From a virus: DNA of 41,253 nucleotides. Location of the stretch: the IMG/VR virus record IMGVR_UViG_3300020193_000046, positions 1-41,253 of that record; one strand, 5' to 3'. The notes beneath the pieces are model-generated. The model did not search any database. It was not told the origin of the DNA and saw nothing but the letters and a program-made list of their open reading frames with translations. Positions 24,201-31,704 of the stretch are shown here, piece after piece; positions within the stretch are counted from its first letter, which is position 1, and each line of letters opens with the position of its first letter. The translations under genes were made by a program, and so were the position numbers.

Positions 24201-26013
24201 GCTCCTGGCCTTCGGCAAGGGCATCCTCGCGTTCTTCGGGAGCATCTTGGCCCCGCTGGGTTCCTTGTTGATGAAAGGGTTGTCTCCCCTGATCCAGATC
24301 GGTCAGTTCGTCTGGGCGGTGATCTCTGGGTTGTTTGGCAACCTGCTCGCTTTCCTGGGTCCGGTCGGGAAGGTGTTCGTCGGCCTTTCCGCCGGAGCGT
24401 GGGCCGCGATCGGGGCGGTGGTGGCTCTGGGAGTGGCCTTCACCCTCTGGCCCGAGAAGACGCAGGCAGCGGTTGATTGGGTGACGCAGAAGATCAGGGA
24501 GTGGTTGCCCAAGCTGGTTCCGATCGTGATGAACGCTCTCGCGTTCGTGGCGGGGATGATCTGGAAGGTGGTGTCCTACGTTTGGTCCAACATGCCGCAA
24601 CTTCTCACCGGCTTGGTTAAGGCTCTTTCCGCTATCGTGGACATAGCTATAGCCGCTCTTTTGGGATTGTTCGACGGGCTCCAGAACTGGCTCATGGAGA
24701 AGTTCCCAGAGTCGGCAGGAACGATCAAGAACGTATTCGACTTCCTGAAGTCTGCCGTCGAGGTGGCAGGGAGCGCCATCAAGGTTGTTCTCAAGGTGAT
24801 CGGGTGGTCTTTCGAGGTGTTGTGGTCGGTGGCGAAGGGCGTACTCAAGGGCTTGTGGTGGGCCTTCGAGACCTTCGTGCTCACTCCTCTGGGCTGGATA
24901 TGGAAAGCGGTGAAGAAGGTGCTCTCCGCCTTCTCGGAATCCTCTAAGTATTCCGATGAACAGATTGCTCACGCCTACGAGGGCGGGGTGCATCAGATGG
25001 AAGCGATGCCCGAGAAGGCGGCGATGGCTGGTGCGGCTGCGGCTGAAGGAGCGACGCAAGCAGCCAAGGCGGTGACGGATGCGGCGGTGACGGCGAACGA
25101 GAACACCTTGAAGGCGGCTCAGAAGGGGGTGGAGGAGCAGTCGAAGAAGCTGACCGAGAATCTGGGGAAGGCCGCCGAGACTGCCGCCAGCACTACGAAC
25201 GTCACGATGCTTAGGGAACTGGAAGCGGTGGCGAAGCGCGCGATGGAAATCTCCGAGACCGCGAAGACCGAGGCTTCCGTGAACGCCGCGAAGGGTATTC
25301 TGGCTGAGATCGAAAACGCCCAGAAGGCGGCGACGGCAGCGAAATCGAAGGAGGATGTGGCGAAGGCCCAGCAAGTCCTGGATGGTCTGAAGAAGCAGGC
25401 CGCCGACCTCGAACTCCGGGTGGGGAAGACCCAGGTGGGAGGCTTCGAGAGCACTCCGGCCAGCCTGGAAGCGTTTGCCGGACCAGCGGTGAAGAAGAAG
25501 CGCAAGGGAGGCTGGACGGAGGAGATGGGACAGCAGGTCGTGGACGGCTACCAGAAGGCGATGGGGACGATGACCGAGAACTCCAAGGTCTTCCTGACCG
25601 AGCAGATCAAGACCTTCGGGACCCTCACCGACACCATCGTCCAAAAGTTCCAGTCCGCGTGGGACCGGATCTTGGAAGCCTCCGGCCGGTTCGCCGAGCA
25701 GCTTTCCGAGCAGGTCAGCCAGGCCCTCCTCCGCATCGAGACCCTGGCCGCCACCGCCCAGGCCGTCCAGGTGCTCTCCGAGGCCCCGCGCGCGGCCCCT
25801 CCTCCGGCCCTCTCCAAGCCGATGACCAAGGAGGAGCGGGAGGACGCGCTCCTTCAAGCGACCCACTGGCCCCAGTGGTACGAGGAGTACCGGGTGCAGT
25901 TCGCCAAGCAGATGCTCGGGCTTCAGGGCGCGATCCAGAAGTCCGGCACCTCCCAAGAACCCGTTCGACGTGGGAAAGCCCTCCCCCCAGTACGCGGGAA
26001 CCCAACGGAGTAG
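21295..26013 (+). CDS. tail tape measure protein
   Basis: 1572 residues, the largest gene here, sitting between tail chaperone and baseplate hub as tape measures do. It sets tail length; at the usual rough figure of 0.15 nm per residue the tail would be about 235 nm (inference). The sequence is helical and Ala/Lys-rich, with hydrophobic stretches near residues 560-600, 878-935, 965-1055 and 1085-1150 that could cross the host membrane during ejection. Two 53-residue repeats occur at about 734-839. An Ala/Lys coiled-coil region spans about 1215-1400. No lysozyme or peptidase motif was seen. Start TTG 21295 is the first after an in-frame stop at 21289; there is no clear ribosome site, so the true start could be the next in-frame ATG (21361). 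Confidence 0.9.
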   Translation: MSAWVSFTFGAKDAGLNKRLKHYGVGFGKIHAALDDMGASGKKGASGVKDFTSALDTKQTEGLNASLEKLHALLEEQLPNSSAKTGKAIRQQSSVFNTYTRDAGRGLKLIEGAVSRLGKILSQVKLSNFLSVFSLSRLGDIARGVENLATGGRNLTTGYEAQLVQMDKSARATAVQFGMTGKAVGKFSAQASSMAIGLNIDVGKASSAIYVFNSNMDELKALGFKSAQSFAKFGEVLGVDTNQFGFFAAEVKSVLGDDAYAKNAKNLFGAFGRFGQQSGDVKGAFDMMKDVVPQLKEAATSSGQIMDGETLARYGKGVAVAAAGFFAVSHNAAEAKSLALSMSSNMVKARQNIANMFAGTEGDLSAMATELGVATGDINASFNLIKSNPDEFAKGLFQMVQAAKKNGVPLEQQMSFLGARLGAAFGPEQAAQLMQFFEKGGEKALDAMADAQSATTSLAKMGEEGYRTGRTLAESFELAENRFIKTFRDVGRAEARKFVSETGKEFDKFGKKAKEIASDGGPLGAIVKKFSEMHQVGALALLPQSLRPIAAVFGTMLKEGAPLIGMLGSLGFRLSMLGPLLPIAAFGAFVWAMKSAENQAVATAEEAANSGKSMRGLSQGVRDLEKQQQKLVYGTEAWNNVQRQIDQKNYLLKMAKAMKAAAGDEKKLAALRTQVAEHERQRSIEQVKRIAKSVTQKVGAFMQALPSIVREGAKMFVEVWKEIKDPLLDALKAAWSWVKTKAWPAIKDFLKGMWDGLIHGTKATGTSASTQLGARIGQVVRNALVFAWRWAKDTAWPAIVDFVKGVWDGLFRQAKADEPSASARLGASLGSAIRGAFDYAVKWVRDYLKGWWATVTAIWTDSSKSFTEKIKETFKASGGVFVLLAGSLFLVIPLLGRLLTLGGLLSGSFGLVPNVFWQLGSSLMFVLRPLGSLFKGFGQLAGRIGGLVFGTIPKIGSVFASVFAGVGVRLLAFGKGILAFFGSILAPLGSLLMKGLSPLIQIGQFVWAVISGLFGNLLAFLGPVGKVFVGLSAGAWAAIGAVVALGVAFTLWPEKTQAAVDWVTQKIREWLPKLVPIVMNALAFVAGMIWKVVSYVWSNMPQLLTGLVKALSAIVDIAIAALLGLFDGLQNWLMEKFPESAGTIKNVFDFLKSAVEVAGSAIKVVLKVIGWSFEVLWSVAKGVLKGLWWAFETFVLTPLGWIWKAVKKVLSAFSESSKYSDEQIAHAYEGGVHQMEAMPEKAAMAGAAAAEGATQAAKAVTDAAVTANENTLKAAQKGVEEQSKKLTENLGKAAETAASTTNVTMLRELEAVAKRAMEISETAKTEASVNAAKGILAEIENAQKAATAAKSKEDVAKAQQVLDGLKKQAADLELRVGKTQVGGFESTPASLEAFAGPAVKKKRKGGWTEEMGQQVVDGYQKAMGTMTENSKVFLTEQIKTFGTLTDTIVQKFQSAWDRILEASGRFAEQLSEQVSQALLRIETLAATAQAVQVLSEAPRAAPPPALSKPMTKEEREDALLQATHWPQWYEEYRVQFAKQMLGLQGAIQKSGTSQEPVRRGKALPPVRGNPTE
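23494..23811 (+). repeat. two tandem 53-residue repeats in the tape measure gene
   Basis: 'AWSWVKTKAWPAIKDFLKGM' (from 23494) is repeated as 'AWRWAKDTAWPAIVDFVKGV' (from 23653), each followed by 'WDGL', a 'KA...SAS..LGA..G' linker and an Arg-Ala helix. A third partial copy ('YAVKWVRDYLKGWW') follows. The period is 159 bases. Confidence 0.75.
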
Positions 26014-26016
26014 TCG

Positions 26017-26322
26017 ATGCCGGTTCGCGTGCCGACGACCAGCCGCCTTCGCTTCCTCGACCTTGTGGTCGTGGACGGGGTGACGTTCTGGGATCTTCCC
26101 GAACTCCCAGACTTCCTTCCTCAGCCCGACGACCGGACGCATGTCGTCGAGGGGCACGATCGGCTCGACATCCTGGCCGACCGCTACTACGGGGACGTGA
26201 CTCTCGGCTGGGTCATCGCGCATGCGAACGACATCGCGCTTCTTCCCATCGACCTTCAGGTGGGATCGACGCTGCGCATCCCGTCCCGGCGCTACGTGCT
26301 GGACCTCCTCCAGCGCGCGTAG
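26017..26322 (+). CDS. LysM-domain baseplate protein (gpX/gp53-like)
   Basis: 101 residues. Residues about 42-92 form a LysM fold: 'THVVEGHDRLDILADRYYGD', then 'LGWVIAHANDI' and 'LQVGSTLRIPSRRYV'. In contractile phages a small LysM protein (P2 gpX, or the LysM part of T4 gp53) is part of the baseplate and helps hold it to the tube. It comes 3 bases after the tape measure stop with CGGAG upstream of ATG 26017, the usual position for this protein. Confidence 0.82.
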   Translation: MPVRVPTTSRLRFLDLVVVDGVTFWDLPELPDFLPQPDDRTHVVEGHDRLDILADRYYGDVTLGWVIAHANDIALLPIDLQVGSTLRIPSRRYVLDLLQRA

Positions 26323-26328
26323 CAGACG

Positions 26329-27819
26329 ATGGCGACCGGCACCTCCCATAACGCGGCGTTCGACTTCTACAGCCCGTTCTTCGCGGCGGCGATCATCACC
26401 GACCCAGACAACCCGGCGAGTACGCGGTTCCCCTTGTGGACGAACCTCACCACCGATCATCAGGTGGTGCTGGCGGCCCAGAACCAACAACAGTGGAAGA
26501 TCGACCACGATCACCTCCACTCGTTGTCCTTCCTCACCGAACTCTCGGTCGAGCTTCAACTAGCCTACTTGCCGATCATCACCGCCACCCTCGCTCCTCC
26601 CTATCGGGAGGCCATCGCCTTCCTCGACTCCCCCCTCATCGAGTGGGGGCGCTCGGTCTTGGAGGTGCAGTTCGGCTATACCGGGGGTGCTCCTGACGGT
26701 CCGATCCTCTCCCACCCGCTCTCCGGTGTTCTTCTCAAGCCGGAGGTGAACCTGGGGGATCAGCCGACCATCACCCTGCACGCGCAGGGAATCGGGGGCT
26801 TCAGCGCGACGCGGCAGGAGGGGAACCGGACCTTCTCGCGCCGGACGCGCCGCGAGATCATCGAGGAGCTTGCCAAAGGCCCTAACGCTACGATGAAGCG
26901 CAACCTGAAGATCGACTTCTCGGCGTTCGGCCAGCGCGCCCGCGACTTCGATGCGTTCGGGGGTCTGATTTTCGACGAGGATGGGCAGGATGCGGATGAC
27001 GTGGCGGGGAGGTTGCTGCTGGACGAGAAGATTAGTTACGCCCAAGGCGGTCTTACCGACTGGATGGCGATCTGGATGCTGGTTCGCCAATCCCAGTGCT
27101 GGATGTCCCTGGTGGGCGACACGTTGCACATCTTCCCGCGCAACTCCGCTCTCAGCGCGGAGCCGAAGTACGCCCTCCGCTTGTTTGATTACCCCCGGGG
27201 GCAGCTAGGTCCTCGGGCGGGGTGCTTCCCGATCCTCTCGGTGTCCAGCCCCACCTCGGCCGTCTACCTCCCCGGGGCCTTGTGGGGCGTCACCGCTCGG
27301 GGGGTGTCCAGCAAGGAGCGGGAGCCGGTGGCCGTCACCACGACGGAGGAGAACGCGAAGCTGGCCCGCACCGGGAAGAAGGCCATCGGCCCGAAGGGGG
27401 ACGCGGGGAACCCCGAACCGAACAAGGACACGGGGGACGGGTTGGCCCAGTTGACCGGGGTGGACCCCATGGGGCCGAAAGTGCTGGCCGAGCAGCAAGC
27501 CGCCTACGCGGAGTTTCATCAGGACGCGATGGGGGTGAAGTTGGAAGCAGAGACCATGCTCATCCCCGATCTCATCCCGGGCGAGGTGGTGAGTGTGTCT
27601 GGGGTCGGACAACGCTTGGAGGGGAACTACGCGATCTTAAAGGCTACCTACACCGTGCCCGCCTTCACGATGAAGCTCGAACTCATCTCCAACGTCGGGG
27701 AGATTGGGGTCATCGACTCCAAGCTCCGGGTGGCGCTGGGTCCGGTGAACGAGAAGAAGGTCGAGCAGAAGAATGAGGGCAAGAGCACGGTCGTGAAGAA
27801 ACCGAAGAAGGGCGACTGA
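26329..27819 (+). CDS. baseplate hub protein (T4 gp27 / P2 gpD-like)
   Basis: 496 residues. The central baseplate hub ring connects tube and spike. The early part ('HLHSLSFLTELSVELQLAYLP..TATLAPPYREAIAFLDSPLIEWGRSVLEVQFGY') and the C-terminal 'MLIPDLIPGEVVSVSGVGQRLEGNYAILKATY' followed by 'FTMKLELISN' are typical of gpD/gp27-type hubs. The order LysM - hub - spike supports the call. The C-terminus is Lys-rich and ends at an ATGA-type overlap with the spike gene. There is no clear ribosome site before ATG 26329, which lies 7 bases after the LysM stop, so coupling is likely. Confidence 0.8.
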   Translation: MATGTSHNAAFDFYSPFFAAAIITDPDNPASTRFPLWTNLTTDHQVVLAAQNQQQWKIDHDHLHSLSFLTELSVELQLAYLPIITATLAPPYREAIAFLDSPLIEWGRSVLEVQFGYTGGAPDGPILSHPLSGVLLKPEVNLGDQPTITLHAQGIGGFSATRQEGNRTFSRRTRREIIEELAKGPNATMKRNLKIDFSAFGQRARDFDAFGGLIFDEDGQDADDVAGRLLLDEKISYAQGGLTDWMAIWMLVRQSQCWMSLVGDTLHIFPRNSALSAEPKYALRLFDYPRGQLGPRAGCFPILSVSSPTSAVYLPGALWGVTARGVSSKEREPVAVTTTEENAKLARTGKKAIGPKGDAGNPEPNKDTGDGLAQLTGVDPMGPKVLAEQQAAYAEFHQDAMGVKLEAETMLIPDLIPGEVVSVSGVGQRLEGNYAILKATYTVPAFTMKLELISNVGEIGVIDSKLRVALGPVNEKKVEQKNEGKSTVVKKPKKGD

Positions 27820-28682
27820 TGGACGTTTCCGGCTTTGTCGAGAAGCTGCTCCTTGCGGGGTTGGAGCAGTTTCGGTTGTTCTACGGGCAGTACCGGGGGA
27901 TCGTGACCCGCACCGACGACCCGGAGAAGCGGGGTCGCGTCCAGGCGCATGTTCCCTCGGTCGGGCAGAGCGCCGCTCCCGACGTGTGGATCGACCCCGC
28001 TTTCGTCGGGGCCGGAGCCGATCGGGGGTTGTTCTGGCCGCCCGAGGCGGGGGACGCGGTGTGGGTGTCGTTCGCGCGCGGCAAGCCTTCCGAGCCCAAC
28101 CTCTACTGGGGAGGTTGGTTTGGCGCTCCGAAGGACAAGACCGACGTGCCCGCCGAGCTTGGATACGGTTCGGGAAAGGGCGGGAAGCCGCTCCGCCGGG
28201 GCTTCGTGACCCGAATGGGCCACGTCTTTTCCTTCAACGAGGAGAATGGCAAGGAGGAGGTGGTGCTCCTCTGGCACAAGCCGGATGGCGGGGACAATGC
28301 GTTCTCCGATGCCTCCGTGACGGCCGACCGCTCGAAGGGGAAGACCGCGACCCTACGCTTCACGCCGGAGGGGAGCGTCGAGGTGACGGACCAGGAGGGG
28401 CAGGCCATCGTTCTTGATGCCAAGAACAAGAAGGTGGTCATCACCGACGGGAACCAGAACGAGGTCACGCTCGACAAGAACGGGGCCAAGGTGAAGGCGA
28501 AGAAGGTCGTGATCGACTCGAAGCAGATCGAGTTGGGAGGTTCCTCCTACTCGGTGGTGCTCGGAGAGCTTCTCCAGCAGTACCTTGTCGGCCATACGCA
28601 TCCGGCGTTCGGGGGGACCACGGGGCCGCCGGTTCAGCCCTTCCTCCCGAGCATCCTCTCGAAGATCGTGAAGCTCTCCTGA
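27819..28682 (+). CDS. baseplate spike protein (T4 gp5 / P2 gpV-like OB-fold and beta-helix)
   Basis: 287 residues. Residues about 25-125 form the OB-fold of membrane-puncturing spikes: 'YRGIVTRTDDPEKRGRVQAH', 'GLFWPPEAGDAVWVSFARG' and 'PNLYWGGWF'. Residues about 170-235 are short beta-helix repeats ('GSVEVTDQEGQAIVLDAKNK', 'KVVITDGNQNEVTLDKNGAKV', 'KAKKVVIDSKQIELG'). The C-terminus 'GHTHPAFGGTTGPPVQP' is usual in gpV/gp5 proteins. No lysozyme domain is inserted, unlike T4 gp5, so peptidoglycan cutting must come from another protein. AAGAAGGG precedes ATG 27819. Confidence 0.85.
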   Translation: MDVSGFVEKLLLAGLEQFRLFYGQYRGIVTRTDDPEKRGRVQAHVPSVGQSAAPDVWIDPAFVGAGADRGLFWPPEAGDAVWVSFARGKPSEPNLYWGGWFGAPKDKTDVPAELGYGSGKGGKPLRRGFVTRMGHVFSFNEENGKEEVVLLWHKPDGGDNAFSDASVTADRSKGKTATLRFTPEGSVEVTDQEGQAIVLDAKNKKVVITDGNQNEVTLDKNGAKVKAKKVVIDSKQIELGGSSYSVVLGELLQQYLVGHTHPAFGGTTGPPVQPFLPSILSKIVKLS

Positions 28683-29131
28683 TGGCTCTCGATCTGACCG
28701 TGCTGGAGAAAGGGGTGCTGCGGCTTCTTCAGAAGAAGCCCTCGACTCCGCTGGAGTGGGGGAGTCGGTTGGGAAAGCTCTACGAACAGTACGCGAAGGG
28801 TGGTCGGGCGGCCGGGGCTCCGCCGAGCTTCACCGGCAAGGAGAAGGACGTGATGGCGGGGGTGTTGGCGGCGGCCTTCGAGTCCAAGGTGCCGGTGCCG
28901 GGGCTGCCGTTCGGGCCTGCCTTGCTGGCCTTCTGGATGACCCCGCCGGTCTCCTTCGGGGTCGGGGTGACGCTGCTGGTTCCCGGAGCGGTCGCGGTGG
29001 TGGCGGTGGTCACCGCCATCCCGCCGGGCCTCCCCGACCATGTGTGCGCGCGACTTCTCGCCACCGCGCTCGACGTAGCGACCCGCACGGTCCTGGTTCA
29101 GGTGGGTCCCAACCTGGTTCTGTTGGTCTGA
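28682..29131 (+). CDS. hypothetical baseplate-region protein with hydrophobic centre
   Basis: 149 residues, start overlapping the spike stop (TGATG), no separate ribosome site. A helical N-terminus ('EKGVLRLLQKKPSTPLEWGSRLGKLYEQYAKGG') leads to a hydrophobic segment ('FWMTPPVSFGVGVTLLVPGAVAVVAVVTAIP', about residues 83-115) and a C-terminal Ala/Val-rich end. Proteins of this kind are found between spike and gp25 genes in several large phages, but I know no function. The hydrophobic part could be a membrane segment or a buried structural core. Confidence 0.65.
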   Translation: MALDLTVLEKGVLRLLQKKPSTPLEWGSRLGKLYEQYAKGGRAAGAPPSFTGKEKDVMAGVLAAAFESKVPVPGLPFGPALLAFWMTPPVSFGVGVTLLVPGAVAVVAVVTAIPPGLPDHVCARLLATALDVATRTVLVQVGPNLVLLV

Positions 29132-29147
29132 TCTGTCGCCGATGGTG

Positions 29148-29153
29148 TAAGAT
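29148..29153 (+). promoter_or_regulatory. -10-like TAAGAT, leaderless layout
   Basis: TAAGAT ends 7 bases before GTG 29161 in the 29-base gap ahead of the gp25 gene. A weak TTGGTC (29123-29128) lies 19 bases upstream. There is no Shine-Dalgarno sequence before the GTG. Confidence 0.4.
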
Positions 29154-29160
29154 CTCGACC

Positions 29161-29538
29161 GTGGCCGCGCTCTACAGAGGCATCGCCTTTCCCTTCCAAC
29201 AGGGAGACACCTCCTTCCCGGAGGCGGCGACTGACAATGACTTGATCCGGCAGTCGCTCCTCCAGATCGTGCTCACCCAGAAGGGGGAGCGGGTGATGCG
29301 CCCTGACTTCGGGACGAACGTGTTCTCCTACGTCTTCGAGAACAACAACGATGTCCTCGAAGAGATGATCCGGGTGGACGTGTCCCAGGCCGTCGCCCGC
29401 TACGAGCCTCGGGTCCTTGTGCGTGCCATCGACGTGACGCGCGAGGATACCACGATCAACATCACCGTCCGGTACGTGATCGTGGCGACCCGGCAGGAGG
29501 ACAGCGTACAGATCCCTGTCCCCGGAGGGACTACCTGA
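29161..29538 (+). CDS. baseplate wedge protein gp25-like (GPW/gp25 family)
   Basis: 125 residues from GTG 29161. Small conserved wedge protein that organises sheath attachment. The family pattern is clear: 'GIAFPFQ', 'DNDLIRQSLLQIVLTQKGERVMRPDFGTNVFSYVFE', then 'VSQAVARYEPRVLVRAIDV' and 'INITVRYVI'. The adjoining gpJ/gp6 gene is the usual neighbour. The upstream frame is open but has no start that avoids the previous gene, and the TAAGAT box 7 bases before GTG supports this start. The stop overlaps the gpJ start. Confidence 0.87.
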   Translation: MAALYRGIAFPFQQGDTSFPEAATDNDLIRQSLLQIVLTQKGERVMRPDFGTNVFSYVFENNNDVLEEMIRVDVSQAVARYEPRVLVRAIDVTREDTTINITVRYVIVATRQEDSVQIPVPGGTT

Positions 29539-31700
29539 TGCCGAACCCGCTCATCCCCGCGCTCAACCGTGCTCTCTATGTGGGGTACGACTTCGATACC
29601 TACGTGGACGATCTGCGAGCGCGCCTCCAGGTTACGTTCGCCGCCGAGTTCAACGACTTCGCTCTCTCGTCGCTGGGCATCCTGCTCCTCGACCTGATGG
29701 CCTACGGGCTGGACACCCTGAGCTTCTTCCTCGACCGTCGGACCTCGGACAACTACCTGGCGACGGCCCGGACCCGCAAGGCGGTGGCGCGCATCACTCG
29801 GCAACTCGGCTACAAGATGGGTCCGGCCGTCTCCTCCTCGGGAGACCTGAAGATCTCCCTAGCCTCCCCCCTTGGCTTCGACGTGTCGATGCCAAAGGGC
29901 TTTCGGTTCCAGGGACCGAACAACCTCCTGTTTGAGACCGCGAGGGCCGTCACCTTTCCCGCCAACAGCGTCGCCTTCAAGCTCGTGCCTTGCTACGAGG
30001 GGGAGACCTTGATCGAGGACTTCGTGTCCGATGGGACGGCCCATCAGGTGCTCGCGCTCCGCCGGGTTCCCGAAGGGAAGTTCGTGGTCCTTGGTTCGGT
30101 GAAGGTGACGGTGAACGGAGCCCCCTTCGTCGAGAACGATTTCCTCACGTTCGAGAAGACCGACCAGTTCGAGGTCGGCTACAACGACGATCCCCCCGCC
30201 GTGCGGTTCGGGGACGGGGTGGTGGGCAACATCCCCACGGCCCAAGCCAGCATCTCCATCGAGTACATCGCGTCCTCGGGAAAGATCGGACAGGTCACGA
30301 AGAACACCATCACGGCGGAGGTGATGCCGCTTGTGGTCAACTTTCAGGCTATCTCCCTGGTCATCACCAACCCCGATCCTGTAGTTGGAGGCGACGACCC
30401 GGAGACCATCGAACATGCCAAGGCGTTTGCAGGTAAGGTCTTCAAGAGCCAGAAGTCGGCAGTCACGCGCGAGGACTATGAGGCTTTGGCCGGGTCCTAC
30501 GCCGATCCGTTGTTCGGTCGGGTGGCGGTGGCGAAGGCTCTGGCAACCCGCTCCGCCAGCACAGACATCACCCTCCAGAACGCGGTGAGCGGGGTGAAGG
30601 TCGAGGTGGCGAAGCCGGTTCCGGCGGTGAACACCGGAGCGACGAACGCGACCGGGTACATCACCGGAGCCCAGGCCGACCTTACCGATCTCGGGACGGC
30701 GCTCACGAACGCGGCGGTGAAGGTCACCTCGGCGGACGGACATCTCGACACCGCCCGGATCTCGGCTCGCACCGTCAAGAACAAGGCGGAGGAGATCGTG
30801 GCCGCTGCCCAGGTGGTGCAGGACAAGGTGATCGATGGCAAGGCCACCATCGACGCGGTGAGCACTGGCAACCCCAGCCAACTTACCGCCCAGGACAAGG
30901 ACAACCTGAAGAAGTTTTTCGACCTCATTGCCACCCAGGCGACCTCCCTCTCTGCCTCGGCTTCTGCCGTCGGGACCAGTTCGGGAACCGAGGCGGCCGA
31001 AGTGGGAGCGGCCAAGGACGACTTGGCCGATGTGGGCCTCGATCTCGTGACCAGCGGAACCTTGCTCTACGCCGCCGAGCAGGAACGCACGGACGCTGAC
31101 GCGAAGCTCGGACTGATCCGGACCGAGGTGACCGCCATGAAGACGGCGGTGGTGAACGTCGAGGCGGCGGTGGCGACCTGGCTCGACGCCCTCTCCGACC
31201 ATGTGGACAATATCTTGGCCGCTGACTGCCAGGCCAACCTCGTCACGGTGCCGATCTTGGCGCGGGACGCCGCAGGCTTCTACACCGCTCCGTCGTCCAG
31301 CCTGGTCCAGTCCCTTCAGGCGTTCCTCGACGCGCGCAAGGAGGTGACGCAGACGGTTTCTGTGGTCTCCGGGGACTCTTTCCTGCGCCCGGTGGTGCTC
31401 ACGATCCGCGTCGGAGTCCTCCCCAACCACTCGCAGTCGGTGGTCAAGACCGCCGTCGAGGCGTTTACCGACCGGCTCCTGCGGGATCGGAAGTTCGGGG
31501 CCGGACTCTACTTCTCTGACTTCGACCCCCTAAAGCGTATCGCTGGGTTGGGCTTCTTCAACGTCACCATCGCCGGACACCAGGAGAGCGGCATCACCGT
31601 CACTACTCGGCTCGACGGGAGCGGGAACCTCGTCATCCCTGTGAGCGAGGTGATCACGAAGGGGTCGGTCACGGTGACGACCGAGGCGTTGTTGAGCTAG
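29538..31700 (+). CDS. baseplate wedge protein J / T4 gp6-like, with helical insertion
   Basis: 720 residues. Main wedge protein forming the baseplate inner ring. The N-terminus ('YDFDTYVDDLRARLQVTF', then 'LLLDLMAYGLDTLSFFLDRRTSDNYLATA') and the later 'PPAVRFGDGVVGNIPTAQASISIEYI' and 'RKEVTQTVSVVSGDSFLRPVVLTIRV' are typical of the Baseplate_J family. Between about residues 365 and 560 an Ala/Thr/Asp-rich, helical region is inserted, absent from minimal gpJ proteins; it probably projects as an arm. GGAGGG precedes ATG 29538. Confidence 0.87.
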   Translation: MPNPLIPALNRALYVGYDFDTYVDDLRARLQVTFAAEFNDFALSSLGILLLDLMAYGLDTLSFFLDRRTSDNYLATARTRKAVARITRQLGYKMGPAVSSSGDLKISLASPLGFDVSMPKGFRFQGPNNLLFETARAVTFPANSVAFKLVPCYEGETLIEDFVSDGTAHQVLALRRVPEGKFVVLGSVKVTVNGAPFVENDFLTFEKTDQFEVGYNDDPPAVRFGDGVVGNIPTAQASISIEYIASSGKIGQVTKNTITAEVMPLVVNFQAISLVITNPDPVVGGDDPETIEHAKAFAGKVFKSQKSAVTREDYEALAGSYADPLFGRVAVAKALATRSASTDITLQNAVSGVKVEVAKPVPAVNTGATNATGYITGAQADLTDLGTALTNAAVKVTSADGHLDTARISARTVKNKAEEIVAAAQVVQDKVIDGKATIDAVSTGNPSQLTAQDKDNLKKFFDLIATQATSLSASASAVGTSSGTEAAEVGAAKDDLADVGLDLVTSGTLLYAAEQERTDADAKLGLIRTEVTAMKTAVVNVEAAVATWLDALSDHVDNILAADCQANLVTVPILARDAAGFYTAPSSSLVQSLQAFLDARKEVTQTVSVVSGDSFLRPVVLTIRVGVLPNHSQSVVKTAVEAFTDRLLRDRKFGAGLYFSDFDPLKRIAGLGFFNVTIAGHQESGITVTTRLDGSGNLVIPVSEVITKGSVTVTTEALLS

Positions 31701-31704
31701 ATCG

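Noticed and set aside
23305-26559. 1084-residue minus-strand open frame over the tape measure
   Set aside because: Leu/Gly/Arg/His-rich antisense shadow produced by the GC-rich third positions of the tape measure and hub genes; no ribosome site or domain.
31190-31210. Further palindrome copies (CGACCATGTGG) inside genes near 29035, 31195 and 34852
   Set aside because: They lack the right arm GGTCGC and are explained by the codons for Asp-His-Val.
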